From Acanthaster planci (lineage: Eukaryota; Echinodermata; Asteroidea; Valvatida; Acanthasteridae): 64,000 nt of DNA. Location: NCBI RefSeq assembly GCF_001949145.1, contig NW_019091397.1:1510505-1574504 (forward strand). Reading direction: 5' to 3'. The translations under genes were made by a program, and so were the position numbers. This document shows, one piece after another, positions 1-14,500 of this stretch (positions within the stretch are counted from its first letter, which is position 1; every line of letters begins with the position of its first letter). The notes beneath the pieces were generated by a model. It saw nothing but the letters and a program-made list of their open reading frames with translations, made no database searches and was not told the DNA's origin.

Positions 1-1609
1 ACAGTTTTCAATTACCTTTCCATCTGAATCTACACAATGGAATGAATTCCCTTATATTTGGACAAGACGAGAAAATTGTACAAAATATGAAATCTATTCC
101 CGCTGTGAGTTGCCTTTTTGTCAGTGGCCCTATCCAAGGGCACACACATACTCTAAGCCATAAACTCCAGTTCCTTGCCGATAAAACACCCATATGTAAA
201 TCAGGGGAGTCAGGTTGGCAAGGTAGTTCTTTCCTCGCCTTCCATCTCTGTGGTCCCGGGTTCGATTCCTGGCCCGGTCCACATGTAGATTGGGTTTTCA
301 GTCCCTACCTGACTCCGTGGGTTTTACCCAGAATATTCCTCTGGGTTTTCCTCCCACCTCTAAAACTGTACATGTAACTGCTTCTTACTGTCTCCCCTTT
401 ACTGATGTTGGTGAATGTAGGTCGTTTGGCGGCTACCCGAGGCGCCCTTGTATGCCATAGGCTCAACCATGTTTAATGTATTCATTGTTCCACGCTTAAT
501 GTCTTCATTGTACAGCGCATTTGAAATGAAATTTCCGCTTTATAAATAAACAAATTATTATTAATTATCTCCATTTTCCTTTTTAAACATGGCCTCTCAA
601 CAACCACGCACTGACTAAAACAGAATATCTGATACAAAAGATGATCAAAATATGCACATTTAAACTCTTTATTCCATGAGTTATTCACCTAAAAGTAGAA
701 TCGGTAGACATTTCAAAATCTTGTTTGAAAAAGTTGAATATTAACTGACGTAATACCATTTCTTCCACAGATTTTTTACATGTATGGGCGTAATACAATA
801 TATGTTGTTTTTTTCATTCCATTCATAAAATAAACCAATAGCTGTGTTTTATTTCCACAGGCTGTTCAAGGCTTTACTTTCAAATAAATATTTGATTCGC
901 TTACAAATCACACGTGCTTTTTTGCATTCCTTCAGCGTGTAATTTTCCGTGATGACAGGAGGGCAACATGCTCCCGATTTGAAGCTGCAGGAACTGGTTT
1001 TCAACTTCTAATATCAACTGGAGCAAAAAAATGACTGTCAACTTCAAATAAACTGCTACACTCGCGTTTGGTTTTTACAATACCTAATCTTCAATCAGTT
1101 GTGTTACCTTGTATTAGGCAAGAACTGCAACATATCCATGGTACCCTGCTACCCCTTGTGACAGTTTCACCACTGTCCAGTAAAACACATGCATTAACAG
1201 CATCCCTTTGTGCATGCTGGTACTCAACAAGGAATATCGGCAAGCACATGACGACAAATCTGCCAGTCAGAAGTTTACTCTTTCAGAGGCACGTACGTAG
1301 GGTACAGCAAAATGAAGAACTCCCCTTAATAACCCTTAAAGGGACAGGGTTTTTCCCTACAGCTAGGGGTGATCTCAGCTGTCCCATCCTTGATCTTTTT
1401 GAAAATTGACATGCATGTTAAACAAAACCCTCATTATGAGTTTCAATTCAATTCAATGTTGGGTTTTGGTACTATTGTCATTTATGTCATTCACACCCTC
1501 ATGCATATCGGCACACATGCCGGCCTGCATGTTTGAGGCTCATATCAATGGAAAAGTGAACTCAACCAGTCTACAAGAATAGGCATTTTGTAAGAACGGT
1601 ATATCTGAT
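1..1609. other. Region downstream of CEBPZ with no gene seen
   Basis: It holds the SINE at 205-377 and otherwise AT-rich sequence. Short frames here are interrupted and match no family. Confidence 0.5.
205..377 (+). repeat. tRNA-derived SINE
   Basis: A pol-III B-box-like GGTTCGATTCC (259-269) follows an A-box-like stretch (GGTTGGCAAGG, 213-223). The 3' part carries GGGTTTTACCCAG and TCTGGGTTTTCCTCC. Related copies occur in reverse at 4,455-4,600 and 58,070-58,195. It is not a real tRNA, because no cloverleaf stem closes. Confidence 0.75.
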
Positions 1610-1615
1610 TTTAAT
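1610..1615 (-). promoter_or_regulatory. Possible CEBPZ polyadenylation signal (ATTAAA)
   Basis: ATTAAA lies about 200 nt past the CEBPZ stop codon on the minus strand. It is the first common poly(A) hexamer variant downstream. No cleavage site can be seen from sequence alone. Confidence 0.3.
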
Positions 1616-1813
1616 AAAGCTAATGTAAGAATGATCGTAAGACATTACTTAAAACCTCCAGTTGGCACTAACGAATACTTTGCAATGACAATGGAAAAAC
1701 TGTTGAGGAGAAACACCTGTCCAACTCTTTTGCGATAAATCTTGCGAGCCTCCACTGTTGAATAGGATTTTTTCCTCTTCAATAATATATAATGAACTTC
1801 CTCTATACAATGA

Positions 1814-4800
1814 TCACTTTCTCTTCAAAGGCCTCTGCTGTTTTGCCTTTCTGCCTGATGACGGCCCTCCCTTTTGGAGCTCTCGTCCCTGTCCCTTCTT
1901 GAAGGGTTTGCCCTTGGTGAACCGGCCCTTTTTCTTGGCCAGCATCATGCTCTTTGGGTCCCTGCCTTGGATCCATTTGTCCCTCCGCATCTCCCAGTTC
2001 AGCTGTTTGGCATCTGTCCACACATGAGACAATCCAGCTCATTAGTTCTTATCTCAGCAATGCAACAGACAAAAAGGACATAAAACCACTTCCTTAAAAC
2101 TGCTTAAAAAAAACATATCTACTGCTATTTGTAAATACTTTTAACACCGGCACGGCTTCATACCCCGAAAGGGTGTACTGTTTCCACTAAGAAGGGAGGG
2201 GAGCCTCAAGAAATGAGAATATCTCAGGCCTAAAAATGATTGAACGGCAGTCAGAAAGTAATTTCAACACCAGGGATGAGATTGGAAGAAAATGTGGTAT
2301 CCACAAAATAATCACCGGAGGTTTAGAGGGCCTTACAGCAGCATAGGGTCTACGGTGGGTTGTGTCCATGTTTCAGCACCTCTTAAAATACCCCTTTCTT
2401 TTTGTCAATATCAACTTTTATACACAAAAACACCTTATTGGTAAACTCCAGATATAATAAAAGATTGCATGAAAAATCCTGAAATCAGGAAAATCCTGAG
2501 AAGAAAAATCCTGAAATCAGGTATGAATAAAAACTGACAAATCTCACCCCTGCAATACAAAAAATAAGAAGGAACCCTGCGCATTTCATTGAAAAAAAAA
2601 AACCTCGAGGTTGCACCCCTTTGATCTAAATTTCCCCTGGTAGATATTTGGAATTTTTGGTTCGTCGTGAAAGTAAAATCCAAATTTGTGCCAGACGAAA
2701 TTTGCAAATTTTGGTTTAGCACGAAAGTAAAATCCAAATTTGTGCCAGAAGAAATTTGCAAATTTTGGTTTAGCATGAAAGTAAAACCCGAATTTCTGCT
2801 AACAAAAATACGTAATTATGGTTGTCTGCTTTTGGTCCACCAGCGTTAGGGAGTAGAGGTAAAATCCAAATTTCTGCTCGAAGAAAATTGGTAAGGGTTT
2901 TACTTGTAGTAAATTCTAATTTTCTGCAATCAAGAAATAGGAAAATCGGGATTTCTACTGTTTGGTCCATCATATCCAATACCCTATATTTTGTATAACA
3001 AAAAGAGTCAAAATCCAAAAGTAATTAAAACCAGTTGGTAGTTTGATCATCGACTCCACACTAGTCATGTGACAGGATCTTGACCAATAGGAATGGGTGA
3101 AATACTTATGAATGAAAATTGAATGTACACAGCTTCATTAAAAAATGCAGTAGAAACACAAGAGCCAATTTGTGCATGTGGTAATGGGATATGCATTGAG
3201 ATAAGACAGTACAGGTTGTTACTTGAAACAGGTGTATGCGTTAGACCATTACAGCTAACATTTACAATCCCCAAAACAGGCTACATTGACCAATAATAAT
3301 ACCAGTGCTTTAACAGTCATGTTTCTGGAAGTATAAGTGCTACAAGTAACTGCAAAATTTAAAGCCTCCAATTCAACAGACACGTACCTGCATTATCCTT
3401 GTTAGCCATGGCATTTAGGCTGATGCTGTCAAACTTGGCCCCAACATGCTCGTCCATTAAGGACGAAAACTGGAGGATGAAACAAAAGGGGACACTGAGT
3501 TTATAATACGTGTACCTTGAAACCAAATTGGTTTCAGACAATTTGTGACTTCTTGCATGAACAAGTCCAAGGAGATGGCATACATTTACATGTACAGTGT
3601 TTGAAAGAATCACATGCAATTTATTGCAAGCACTGATGGAAAAATCGTCACCAACACCACGAAGTAACACAAATCTATAGATGTGTGCGCTTTAACGCAC
3701 ATTTTATATAAATATGATATTTTTGTTTTCACAAAGAGACACAAATGTCTTGCATCAAGTGCTCCAACATAACATGTACGCAATGTGTACCAATTAGGAC
3801 TATTAATGATCAGGATAGACAGCATTTATTTGAAAATGCTCTTTTTTGTCTAATTGAATCTCATTTCCATACAGAGAGACCTGCCAGTAAGACATAATCA
3901 TGAGAAACAGGAAACTAAAATTACTCTATCTAGGAAAAGGTGAGTTCTAAAGAATTCCTTGAAATGTCCTAAATAGTTTTTAAATATCCAACTGAAGACA
4001 GAAAAATGTTCAACTCATTCAACCAGCAACTGAGACATTTATGCCACCAGCTTTATAGTGATTTGCAAAACAAATTGAGAGCTCATTGACTTTTTTATCA
4101 ATTTTGTGAATGCACAAAATATACTCTTTACCACTGAAACTGTTCCCTCCCAATCAAATGAAAGCCAGTTGACAGGATATTAAGAAATCATCACCTTTTT
4201 AAACAAAAAATGGGCACAGATTTTTCAACCCTCCCCTATTGTATATTTTGAGCAACTGTGAAAAGATAAAACAGAAAGTGGATGACCCCCGAAAGGGTAA
4301 GGAATGAACAGAGGTTGGATCTTGATGTACAGTACATATGTAATGTATCTGGCTCAGTTAGTCTGTCAAAGCAAAAACCTTCATCTCAGAGGTTGGATGA
4401 CCTATAGAAGCAAGGGTGCCGCAATGTGCAAAGGAGAGGAAATAATGAAAAGCAGTTTCATTTTTAGAGGTGAGAGGAAAACCCCAGAGGAATATTCTGG
4501 GTAAAATCCACGGAATTATGTACGGACTGAGACCCGATCCACATATGGACCGACCTGGGAATCAAACCTAGGATGCAGAGGTGAAAGGAAAAAGAAAGAC
4601 CTGTTTCCCCTGAAATGACACAACATGCAAAGTCTGCTTATCATCCTGGCAATTGATTTATAGAATGAGATGCCAGACTTTAACAGTTCCTACCTCTTCC
4701 GCTGTTGCCTGCAAACTGCCTGCGCTCTGCATGGCCCCATCTCCTTTCCTCCTCTTCTTGCCGCCTCTTTTAGGAGGCTTCCCGCCTTTCCTCTTCGCCC

Positions 4801-7800
4801 CGCCCACAGCTCCCAGGAAGTCCATCTCCCCTTCAGAGTCGGAGTCGTCACCAGCTTCAACTTGCCTGGCTGGTTTCTTAGTCTTTCGCTTGGCTGCCTT
4901 AGCTGAAGGAAGCTCCTCTGAAATACGTCAAAGCATTCTGAATTCAAGTCCAATTCTAACAATTGTGACCAGATAGGAAGAAATTACGGTTAGGTCTTGA
5001 ATATGTTCCAGTAACTTACTTGTATCCGTCCAAGCATAAAAAAATGTGCGTGATCAAACTTTGAGCTAGTAATGTCAGGGAATGTTATGACAACCAGTCC
5101 TATATTCTAATAGTAATGCCAACACTGGGTTCAAGGTTTTGCGTGACAATCTGTCTTTGCAAAAGATCTTCGCCAGCACAAATCTGCAATGTTGCACTGT
5201 GTCTTCAATGTGAAATAAATCCTTGGATGATTGGATATCTAGTATAACTGCTAATTACTCTAAAAAATTTTGACTAATCTGGGAAACAGAACTCTGATGC
5301 AATTTTTATAAAGAATGTTTAACATGTACATGTACAGAATTCAATTGTATCATAAAAGGTGATATAAAATGGACATTACTGCATACAAGTATACGGAAGT
5401 AAATTGCTTTTTCTTGAACATTGCGAGCAGTATTGGGTGCACAAATGATAGAAAATTAGTCCTCTTGCATGTGTCTCCCATATCTCATTATTTTTGTATG
5501 TACTATTGACAAAACCACGTCATCTCTCTTCTTCCATATGTTACGCCATTTGCTTCTTTACTTAACCACAGGGAGAATGTAGCAAACAAACATTTTCTGA
5601 CCTCATCCAATACATGACAAGAAAATAAATAAACAATGTCACAACTGACCTGAGGTGTCTGATTCCCCAAACCCCTCCTCATCAAATTCGTCGTTCTCAA
5701 TTGTGAATCCATCATCACCATCGTCATCATCATCCCCTCCAAAGTCGCTGTCATCACTGGCATCAGGGCCGTCAAAGTCCTCCTCACTCTCACTAGAATC
5801 CTCCGTGGATGCTCTCCCCTTCTTCTTTGTCTTAGTTTCCTTCTTCCGGCTCACATCACTGAAAGGCAAAATCGCATGCGCATGCACAAATCAAAACGTC
5901 CATTGTGGACACCATAAAATGCGATTTTTCCAAGACAAGTACACCAAAAAACGAGTTGTGAACTACAAAACGACCACGGCAACAAAACTATATTGAACTG
6001 AAATGAACCTTTAAGGTTTGAAGGTTCATCAGTTTCCTCAGTATCAAAATCAATTAACAGTAGAAAAATAGTTCCAAGCTTAAAAATAATGCAACAATCT
6101 AGCGATAGTAAAGAGAGTGATAAAGATACTTCACAAGGGCCCTGTAGAAGGCAAAGCTTTTAAGCATAATGAACCCAAGAAGCTCAGTGAGCCTAAACCA
6201 GGCAAAAGGATGTAACATATAAGATTGAATATGTGTTGAATGGTCAGTCACAAATTACACAAGATAGGGCTCAGTGAGTGTGCTGTATTTTATGTACATG
6301 TGATTAACAAATTACCTGAACACATTCAGGTACAAACTGACAAACGCTACAGATCAATTGAACTGATCACAGGTGTACTCATAATGAGCCTTTTTACATG
6401 TACATGTATATGCCAAGTTTTAAAAGAGCGGGCATGGGGCAGCCAACATCTTTAGCGGCAAATTCTGATCCCCCCCCGTTGCAAGATGGTCTGACAAAAA
6501 GCTCTTTTAAAGCTAAATGGGTTCTGATTGCTTTCAAGTGAACTTCACCTCTTAAATGTGGTTACTGCTCCCAAACTATGTAGTCCTCTGACACATGGCC
6601 AAAATTGTGCAGCCAAAAACAGAACAAAGTTTTGGTTGGGCTTGGGCCGTCTTTACCAAAAATTAATTTTTCCAAGTTCTATCTTTTGCAGAGAAAACTC
6701 ACCCTGCAAAGTCCACGACATCATCATCGCCTTCTACTTCTTCATCTTCCAAGTCCATTGTTTCTGTAACAAGCCCAAATTGAAAAACAACCTTGACCTC
6801 AGCCATGCCAAACTGTGGAAATGTTCTGCTTAAAGTTCAAATAATTAAATAACCACTTACCCGTTTGTTGTGCTTTTCATTTATAAAAATGTCAGCAGTT
6901 GTGCATTTCTAATTGATCTTCAGAAAAAGTAGGCTCAGAATGATCACTTTCTCAAAGTTCTGTTTCTTTTCAACTCTGTTGAGAGCGCGGTGACTTTCTC
7001 AAATGAACCACTGCATACTTCACTTGAAATTAGCCTACAGATGTGTGGATGAACTACAGACAATATGAATAGGGAAACCAAATTGCCCTAGAAAAAAATC
7101 ATCAGCATAGAATATTTGAGGAATTTTTTTTTATAAACTTCATCAAGCCCAGAAACCAACCAAGAATCCTGTCAAATTCATCATCGTCGACGCTAGATGC
7201 ATCACTGTCAAACTCAAAGTCATCATTGCCACCGTCCTGGTTGTCAATTCTGTCTTTTCTTTCATCTGTGACAAGCAGGGCTTTCTTCCCCTTTGAGGTG
7301 AAATACCTGCAAACACAATGAGACAGATTCAGCTGCAAACAAAAGCAGACTCTTGAAGAATGCACACAACGTGCAGTGCAGACATCTTTGTCGATACGAA
7401 GCTTAGAAATTGCATTGAGGCTCTGTGGACAATTAAGCACGGATAGGTAAGAGAATCATGACGAGTTCTGTGGTTTCGTGAACCCGACCATCAAACTCAA
7501 GATATGCATGTTGCTGGAAAGGTCCAGCCCATGGTGTTCTGGTGTATGTGTCCCTCAGCAAGACACACTGTCAAACATGCCTCTCTCCATGCAGACGTAA
7601 AATGGTTACCTGTGACATCTTAGATAATTACCGGGTACCATATTTAAATTAAGCATTGGCACCTGAGATTGCAGCATTGTGTTCACGCTGGAGTTGACAG
7701 GCTTTGACAAACATTTTAAGGACCTAAGGTGGGTTACTAAATAGTATCAAGCATTCTCCACTTTTCAAGTGGACTTAACATGAGTTTTCATGCAAGATAC

Positions 7801-8522
7801 AATCAAACCCATGTCAAACCACATATGCTCATTTCACATACACAATTTGGACTTGTAGCAGTTACCAACACTCAAGCTATTATGCTCCTTTTTCTACCTG
7901 TAGGCCAACTCCTTTAAGCTAGAAAATTTCCTGGTATATTCCTCTTCATTTTTTCCATAGGTAAGCTTGACCCCAAAATGCTCCCGAAGCTGCTTTTGAA
8001 AGGGGAAAACGCTCTGTGGACGTGTCCAAGTCCACACAACATCTTCTTTAAAACTCTACATTACGTGGACTTCTTTTGTGTGGAGGTCCACACTGTGTAT
8101 GCCACTCTTGCACACAAGAACCTCTGTTTGGTTCCTGTGGATAGCTCAGTCATGTTTTTCAAGATTCAATGACCTGTAAAGCCTTGACTTTGAAGACGAG
8201 CTTCCTTGTTAAATCATTACTTCCAAACATACTTGTTTTCAGCTTTTGCTTTTTTGCATCTTTTCTGCAGTGTGGCATGACATTTATACACACTGGAATG
8301 CAGCATCCAAGGCCTAACAAAAAGATCCAAGGAGCATTCTCTGAAAAATAACTACCCTGAAAGAGTGCTATAGATAAGGGAGTTAGTACTTGTGGAAGAA
8401 GAGTTCATCGATGGGGATCTTTTCTGCAGCGGTCTTGAGGTAATCCTTGGTGTTGACAGCCAACAGTCTGATAGCAGATGGCTTGTAGGCTTTGTCTTTA
8501 GGTTCCATGATAGACTTCTTGA
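1814..8522 (-). CDS. CEBPZ: CEBPZ exons 18-24: acidic linker and basic C-terminal tail
   Basis: Residues about 790-1,140. Exon 18 ends the globular part with IPIDELFFHKY. Exons 19-21 encode runs of Asp/Glu/Ser (DDDDDGDDG type), matching the long acidic region in vertebrate CEBPZ. Exon 22 is Lys/Arg/Gly-rich. Exon 23 restores the conserved block GAKFDSISLNAMANKDNA. Exon 24 has LNWEMRRDKWIQGRDPKSM and a basic tail ending in LKRK before a TGA stop. Alternating acidic and basic blocks are typical of nucleolar assembly factors. Weak selection on the low-complexity segments explains why only the flanking motifs align. Confidence 0.92.
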
Positions 8523-11500
8523 CTGCAATGAAGAGAAAACACAGGAAACCACAAAAAGATAGATAGTATTTCAATATAATGCTTCGCACACCTTAAGGGA
8601 TTTAATGCATTAAAGGCACATCTCATTGATATTTTAAGTGTTAGTGCACCATCTCCATGTACACTTGGGTGTCCTCTGTTGAGCGTATTCATAGCAATTC
8701 ATGGCATCCACCATGTATAAGGTTAGGTTACTGCAAATATGCAAGAAACAATTCATCTTGTACTGCACACTGCATGCCTCGATTGTGGGATATGACTTTG
8801 TCATTAACAAAATGGTTCACTGGTGCTCCATACTGGTCTTGAAAAGACCTCCTTTTTCACCAATGCTGGTAAAATCAAATTTACAATATAACATGAATCC
8901 CCTCTATGTTTGGACTTGGGAATAAGCCTTGGGTGTTAAACAGCTCAAAGCATATTTGTAATATCATTTTAAAGCCTGGTGGTCTACCTGCAGAAAGTAG
9001 ACATCAAAATTGGCCAGTTATGATTTATTAAAAACACAAGTTAATGGGAGCAGAGTGAACCAAACCTGCAATACTTGATTTTTCCCGCAGTTGGAAAAGA
9101 TGAAGCATAAAAACCACTTTAAAATATGCTGCAGTTTAAAGTTCATGAATCTTTGCATTAACTTCAAGAGCAAAGCGTTGTCCTCAATTCAACTGTTAAC
9201 CTCCGAGATTTTACATTGCGCACTAGCAAGTAGAATATCAAATTGGCTGAAGATGGAATGAAGGTAGGATATCGAATAAGCACTTGACGGAATAGACTAA
9301 GGAGTAATGTTTAAATCTCAAGAGCATCTACCCCTTTCTGTTTGCTTCTTTGGGTTTCTGTAGACAAACCGATCCAGGAAACGCATCTGGGTGAAGTCCT
9401 GCAAGGGGTTGCCCGTGTAGTGCACCTTCAGACCCTCGCGTATCGTCTGGGCAAAGAGCGCCACCGTGGGATGGTAGTGATTTGCCAGCTGAAATTGTCA
9501 CGAGAGAGATTTTTATTCAATACTCTGCAATACAGTGGCTATGTGTATCTTTACCTTTGTGGGGGCATTTACATAACACACAATATGATGCACGTAAAGC
9601 ACGCAGCAATCATCAATGTCAAAGGGTCCAGCAAAAAACTACAATAGAAAAACTGTTTGGCAATCCGAAAGGAACCGGTGATTTTAGCTTGATGCTTCAG
9701 GATATGCTTGAACAGCATCTTTCTTCTGCAGTGCTTATTCACACTTAACATGGTCACCTGCAAAAGTTTGATCAAATGTGCTGCAAAGGTGTGTTTAAAG
9801 AGATATGAAACCATTGAAAATCCAGGTAACCTGAACAAAGTGGATTGAAAAACGTGCAACATGTACCTGACCACTTGTTGATGGTGCAAAGATATGGCTC
9901 AATAGCTCATTGGCACAGAACCAGCAAGGTAAAAGTGGAGGTTGGGCACTTAAAACCTCATTCCCAATGATTTGTTTACATGTAATCCAAACCCTGTTAC
10001 CATGGTTACTACTGACCAAGTGCCAAGTGTTTATTGAATCGCAATTGGTCACGGGGCACCAACTTCCAAAGTGCTAAAGATCGCCAACTGCACTTTTGTA
10101 ATGCAATATTATGAAATAAACTGATAATATTCAGAGCAGTGTTATGTTCACATAGAGACAGAGACAAGGTAGTTTGTTTCTACCTAAAGGGCAAATCCTC
10201 ACAGGGCACACTGCCTATACAAATTCATGCTGCTTAGGATAAAATCATTCTGGAGAATGTTTTCACAGCCCCGGACCAGAAACTTCAAAGTCACAACCTG
10301 AAACAAGTTTAAGGTGGCCTCCAGAAATGGTTATGTCATCAAAGAGAGAGATAAAGTACCAGTTAGCAGAAGGTGTTGTGGACAAATGTCATTTTCACTA
10401 AATAGTTAGCAAGGTTCTTACAGCTTCTGCTCTTAAGCATTCTGGAAGACACGCATTTTGTTTCCCTGCATGAATAACATATAATATTCACTTCATGTTG
10501 GAGATGCAACGCATGTGTGTATACTTTCTGCTGTTTGGAAACAGCAATGAACAAACTCCAAACTCTTGGTTCCTGTTTGGCTGGAACAACAATGTCACAA
10601 AGACAGCAGAATTCACAATTCGCAACCAATAACTGAAGCAGAAACATATTTTTGGTCAGGGTTGAAAAAAACAGCTCGTGACAAAAACCAAGAAGCTCAA
10701 TCACCTTTGAACATAAAGCAAGCTGTTGTGCACAGTGCTGCTCTAAGCTGGGTTTTTTCCAAGTCTGACAATAACCATGCCGAATTGCAAACACTAGAAT
10801 GAACTCACTTTGGTTAGTTCCCAGAAGACACTCCCTTCAGCTCCGCAGAACTGTGGATTTCTGTTGATTGGGTCATACTTTGTCTTCTTGTCTGAATTTT
10901 TACATGAATGTAATAAACAAAATTGGAGGAAAAAATCATGAAAACAGGAATCTGAGTACTTTCATTACGAGGCTAAAAATACAGGTGTATAGGAAATAGA
11001 ATGTTTTGATTGTGTATCTTCATGTCAACCATGATTTGTAAGTGGTTACATTAAGCGGTTTCTAATTATGGCATTTCAGACAGGCTGACAGAAGTGTAAA
11101 ATATACCATCAAACTATGAAGTTATTTTAAAAAATGGCTAAAAAAATGTGAAATAACTACTAATAGTTTCAATACTGATAATGCAAAAATTACAGCATAC
11201 ACTTATCCTATTAGAGCATGTGTATGGAAAGTAAAAATGCTTGTATCACTGAAAACATGGAAATTGGGGTCAAAGGTTGCTCTAGCTTGGCATACTGTCA
11301 CAAACAGTTGATGTAAAAGTGTGTGTAGAATGCCACAGCAAGGTATTACGACAGGAACATCTGAACAGCAAACTTTGGCTAGATGAATAAACATGAGAGA
11401 TTACTTCAGGCACAAGAAGTTACACCTTTCAAATACACCTCAGAGGTCAAAGTTGAGAACAAAATAAGCAACTCTTCAAGAATGAGACAATTGTTTCAAT

Positions 11501-14500
11501 AATACCAGGATTTTTAATCTTGTGATGCACCCAAGACGACGCCGGCTCCAAAGTGTCTTTTTCAACATCCCTCTTTGCCTTATTGTCTCTTGCCATGTCT
11601 TCTTCATCGTCAATGTCCACAAAGTGTTCCTCGTCGTCAGAATCCTGCTCAAGAATATTCAGAGTCAGGGATCTCAACAAAACAGTCTTTAAAATGAAAT
11701 CCCTAAGGGGAGCTGTGATTCACTATGCAAATGAACAAACTGTACACAAGTAGTGTCTTGTCAAGTTGGACTTAATCAGCAGTTATCAATTCAAACATAT
11801 GTAATCAACATGAGCTTTCAGAAATGACCATCTGATAAAACACATTTTTTTCAGTCCATTTTGTTAATGTCACAAATTTTATTCCACTTTTTCACATCTG
11901 ATGAACCCAACTAGCCTTCAATATATGCAATGTGTAGTCTGTGGCAAGTTTATTTTCTTCTTCAATTGCTAGATACTCTTCCAAGTTTTCTAAGACAGCT
12001 CAGTACACATCTGCAGCGTATTTTATATCGATTGTTTTTTGCTATAAACATTTGACCCAGTACACTGCGAAAAACGGTTCGGCCACTGAAAAGACAGAGA
12101 CTGACTTACCACGGCATCCATGGCTGCGACACGAAGCGCTGGTTTGGAGTCCATGATCTCAGACACTAGGAACAGGGCCCCGCAGACAAATGGTGGCTGC
12201 TGGGTGGAGCATATCTGCAGAAGCCTCTTCACAAATGCCTGCGGGGAAACCCCAGAACTGCAGTTACAAGTTCAGAAAGGTGTTTTGACCTGTGGCAAAA
12301 CTTGGACAGGAAGTAATTCTATCTTTGATCATAATAAACACCAGCAGCTTGGATGGTGCACCTGCTAAATATTAGGAAGGATTTTAGCCAGGAAGGGGGT
12401 TTAGTACGTAGAACAGGTTTTAAAAAGAAGAGTAAACTTGGCAGTGTTTATGACACTTGAAATCTGTGATGGTCCAATATGGAATGCCATATACTACTTT
12501 AATGCCGGCACAAGCAAGCAGGTTGAACGGAACGTGCTGAACTCCTATAAAGGATTGACGGACAAATGCCTTACTTTGATTCTGCCAATGATGGCATCTG
12601 CTCGGAGCGACTGGTAGAGAAGATTCAGAAACATAGCTTGCCTGGGTGAGCTCTCAACGCTCCGATCTAGCAGCTTACTGTACAGAGCCGAGTAGAAGCG
12701 GTCAGAAATGGTTTGCCTGAAAAGCAGAAAAGGCCGGTAAATAAAAACTGTAAGGAAGGGCAACAGACAGCAGCAGCTAGTAGGACACCTTGTTGTAACT
12801 GCTTCCAAAAGTGAAAACTGTACGTCGTGAGATTTAAAGATGCTAATCAAATACAAACTCAGAGGCTGTAGGGTGTGCGTGTTCATGTCCGAAAACCTTT
12901 TACTTCATTCTTTGCTCTTTAAAAGATTTCATCTGAAGTTACTGACATACATGTAACAGAAATAGTGAGACATGATGGTCACAACTGTTATGCTTAGGAT
13001 CTATTCTCTTATTTTGGAAACAGCAATGAATTAAGAAATCCAAGGAAATTCCAAACTGTACAAGATTTGCACACAGTTTTTTAAAATGTCATACATGAGA
13101 TGTAAAAAATGAAATTGCGAGAATAAGTGATCTCAGGAAAAGTTGCATGTCTGTAACTTGAAGATAAAACATGGGTATCATATTTCAACATCAACAGAAA
13201 TTTCAGCTGAACACTGGCAGAATCTTCTTAAGTGACACGGTCCTTTCATTGCTCATGGACACATCTATTGCAGGTGAATTTGCAAGAAGTTATACTTACT
13301 TGGAATCCAGAACCTGCTTCAGCAGCAGCAATGCCTGGATGCCAGTGTTGAAGGGTGCAATGTGGACCACTTTAAACAGGGAATCCGTCTGTTCACCTAC
13401 TCTCTCATCTCCAACTATTAGGAAAAACAAAATTCCGACGTCATTATTCAACAGTTAATGAAAAACAATCAAAGAGCTGAAGCCCAACATGACAAAGTTG
13501 AAACTGACCCAGTAACTTATTGTACGTTGCCTTTTTAATAGAAAGACAAAAAGAAACATGTTATCCTAACAAAACATCAAATGATGGTCTCTTCAAATGT
13601 TGGCATTTGTCACATAGTAAAGTTACCTCAACTCTAGATTTGGCAAGTTTTACTTGGCTACAAACAATCCACTCTACTGCATGAAAGCCAACAACTGCAC
13701 AAAGCAAACTTAAAGAAAGGTCTTCTTTTGAAAAAAAAAGTCAGGAAAACTTTAGACTGCACTCTTAACATCTGGCACTGTGTTGTAATGCTTAAACCAT
13801 TCCATAACTATAGTCCATCATGGATTTGGCTCATCGTGGATTTGAGGATGCATAGCTGAGGTAGCGCCAGCAGACATGTTTACATATCTCCTATGATTAT
13901 TTTTTTAATCACATAATCATACACTTACATGTAGAGGAAAGGATTCCCCTAACCATGTTGTACTTTTTGGAATGGTGGCTACCTGACGTTCACACACTGT
14001 ATGATTCAGTCAGAGATGTGCATGAATGTACATCATCCGATTACGAAACCAGACTAAAGCCTTTGAAACTATTTGTGCGATTTTCCTTCAAATACTAACC
14101 ATTTGAGAATGGATATGCCCTGTTTACTCCCGTCAGCACAGCTCCCAGCATCTTCTGCTCTGCATCCTGTTTCCTCATGCAAGCCTGAAAGAAAATATAC
14201 AAAAAGCTGGCAAAAGCATGGACCTATGCATAAACATACAATAGGATAAGACTTCTTAAGTGAACTTGATATACTGTGATGGCAGTTTTTATGAACACTT
14301 TCTTTTTCCAAGAAATTTTAAAAATCTGTAAAAATCATTCCTGGGAAAAGAAGTTGTCAATCACGTTATTTTATCTGTGCTGTTTCGCTGACAACAGAAA
14401 AGAGCAGCAACTGTACGTACTCACCAAATTTACATTGCATGTGTGCACACTTGGATAATCAACCTGCCTCCACCGAAACCCTGCTTAGTAGTTTCGGTGG

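Noticed and set aside
258-270. Functional tRNA gene
   Set aside because: Only the B-box and a loose A-box fit; acceptor and anticodon stems do not form, and related copies elsewhere show it is a SINE.
10363-10794. 143-codon minus-strand open frame between CEBPZ exons
   Set aside because: It lies inside an intron with no splice-phase fit and no family motif; its composition resembles neighbouring intron sequence.
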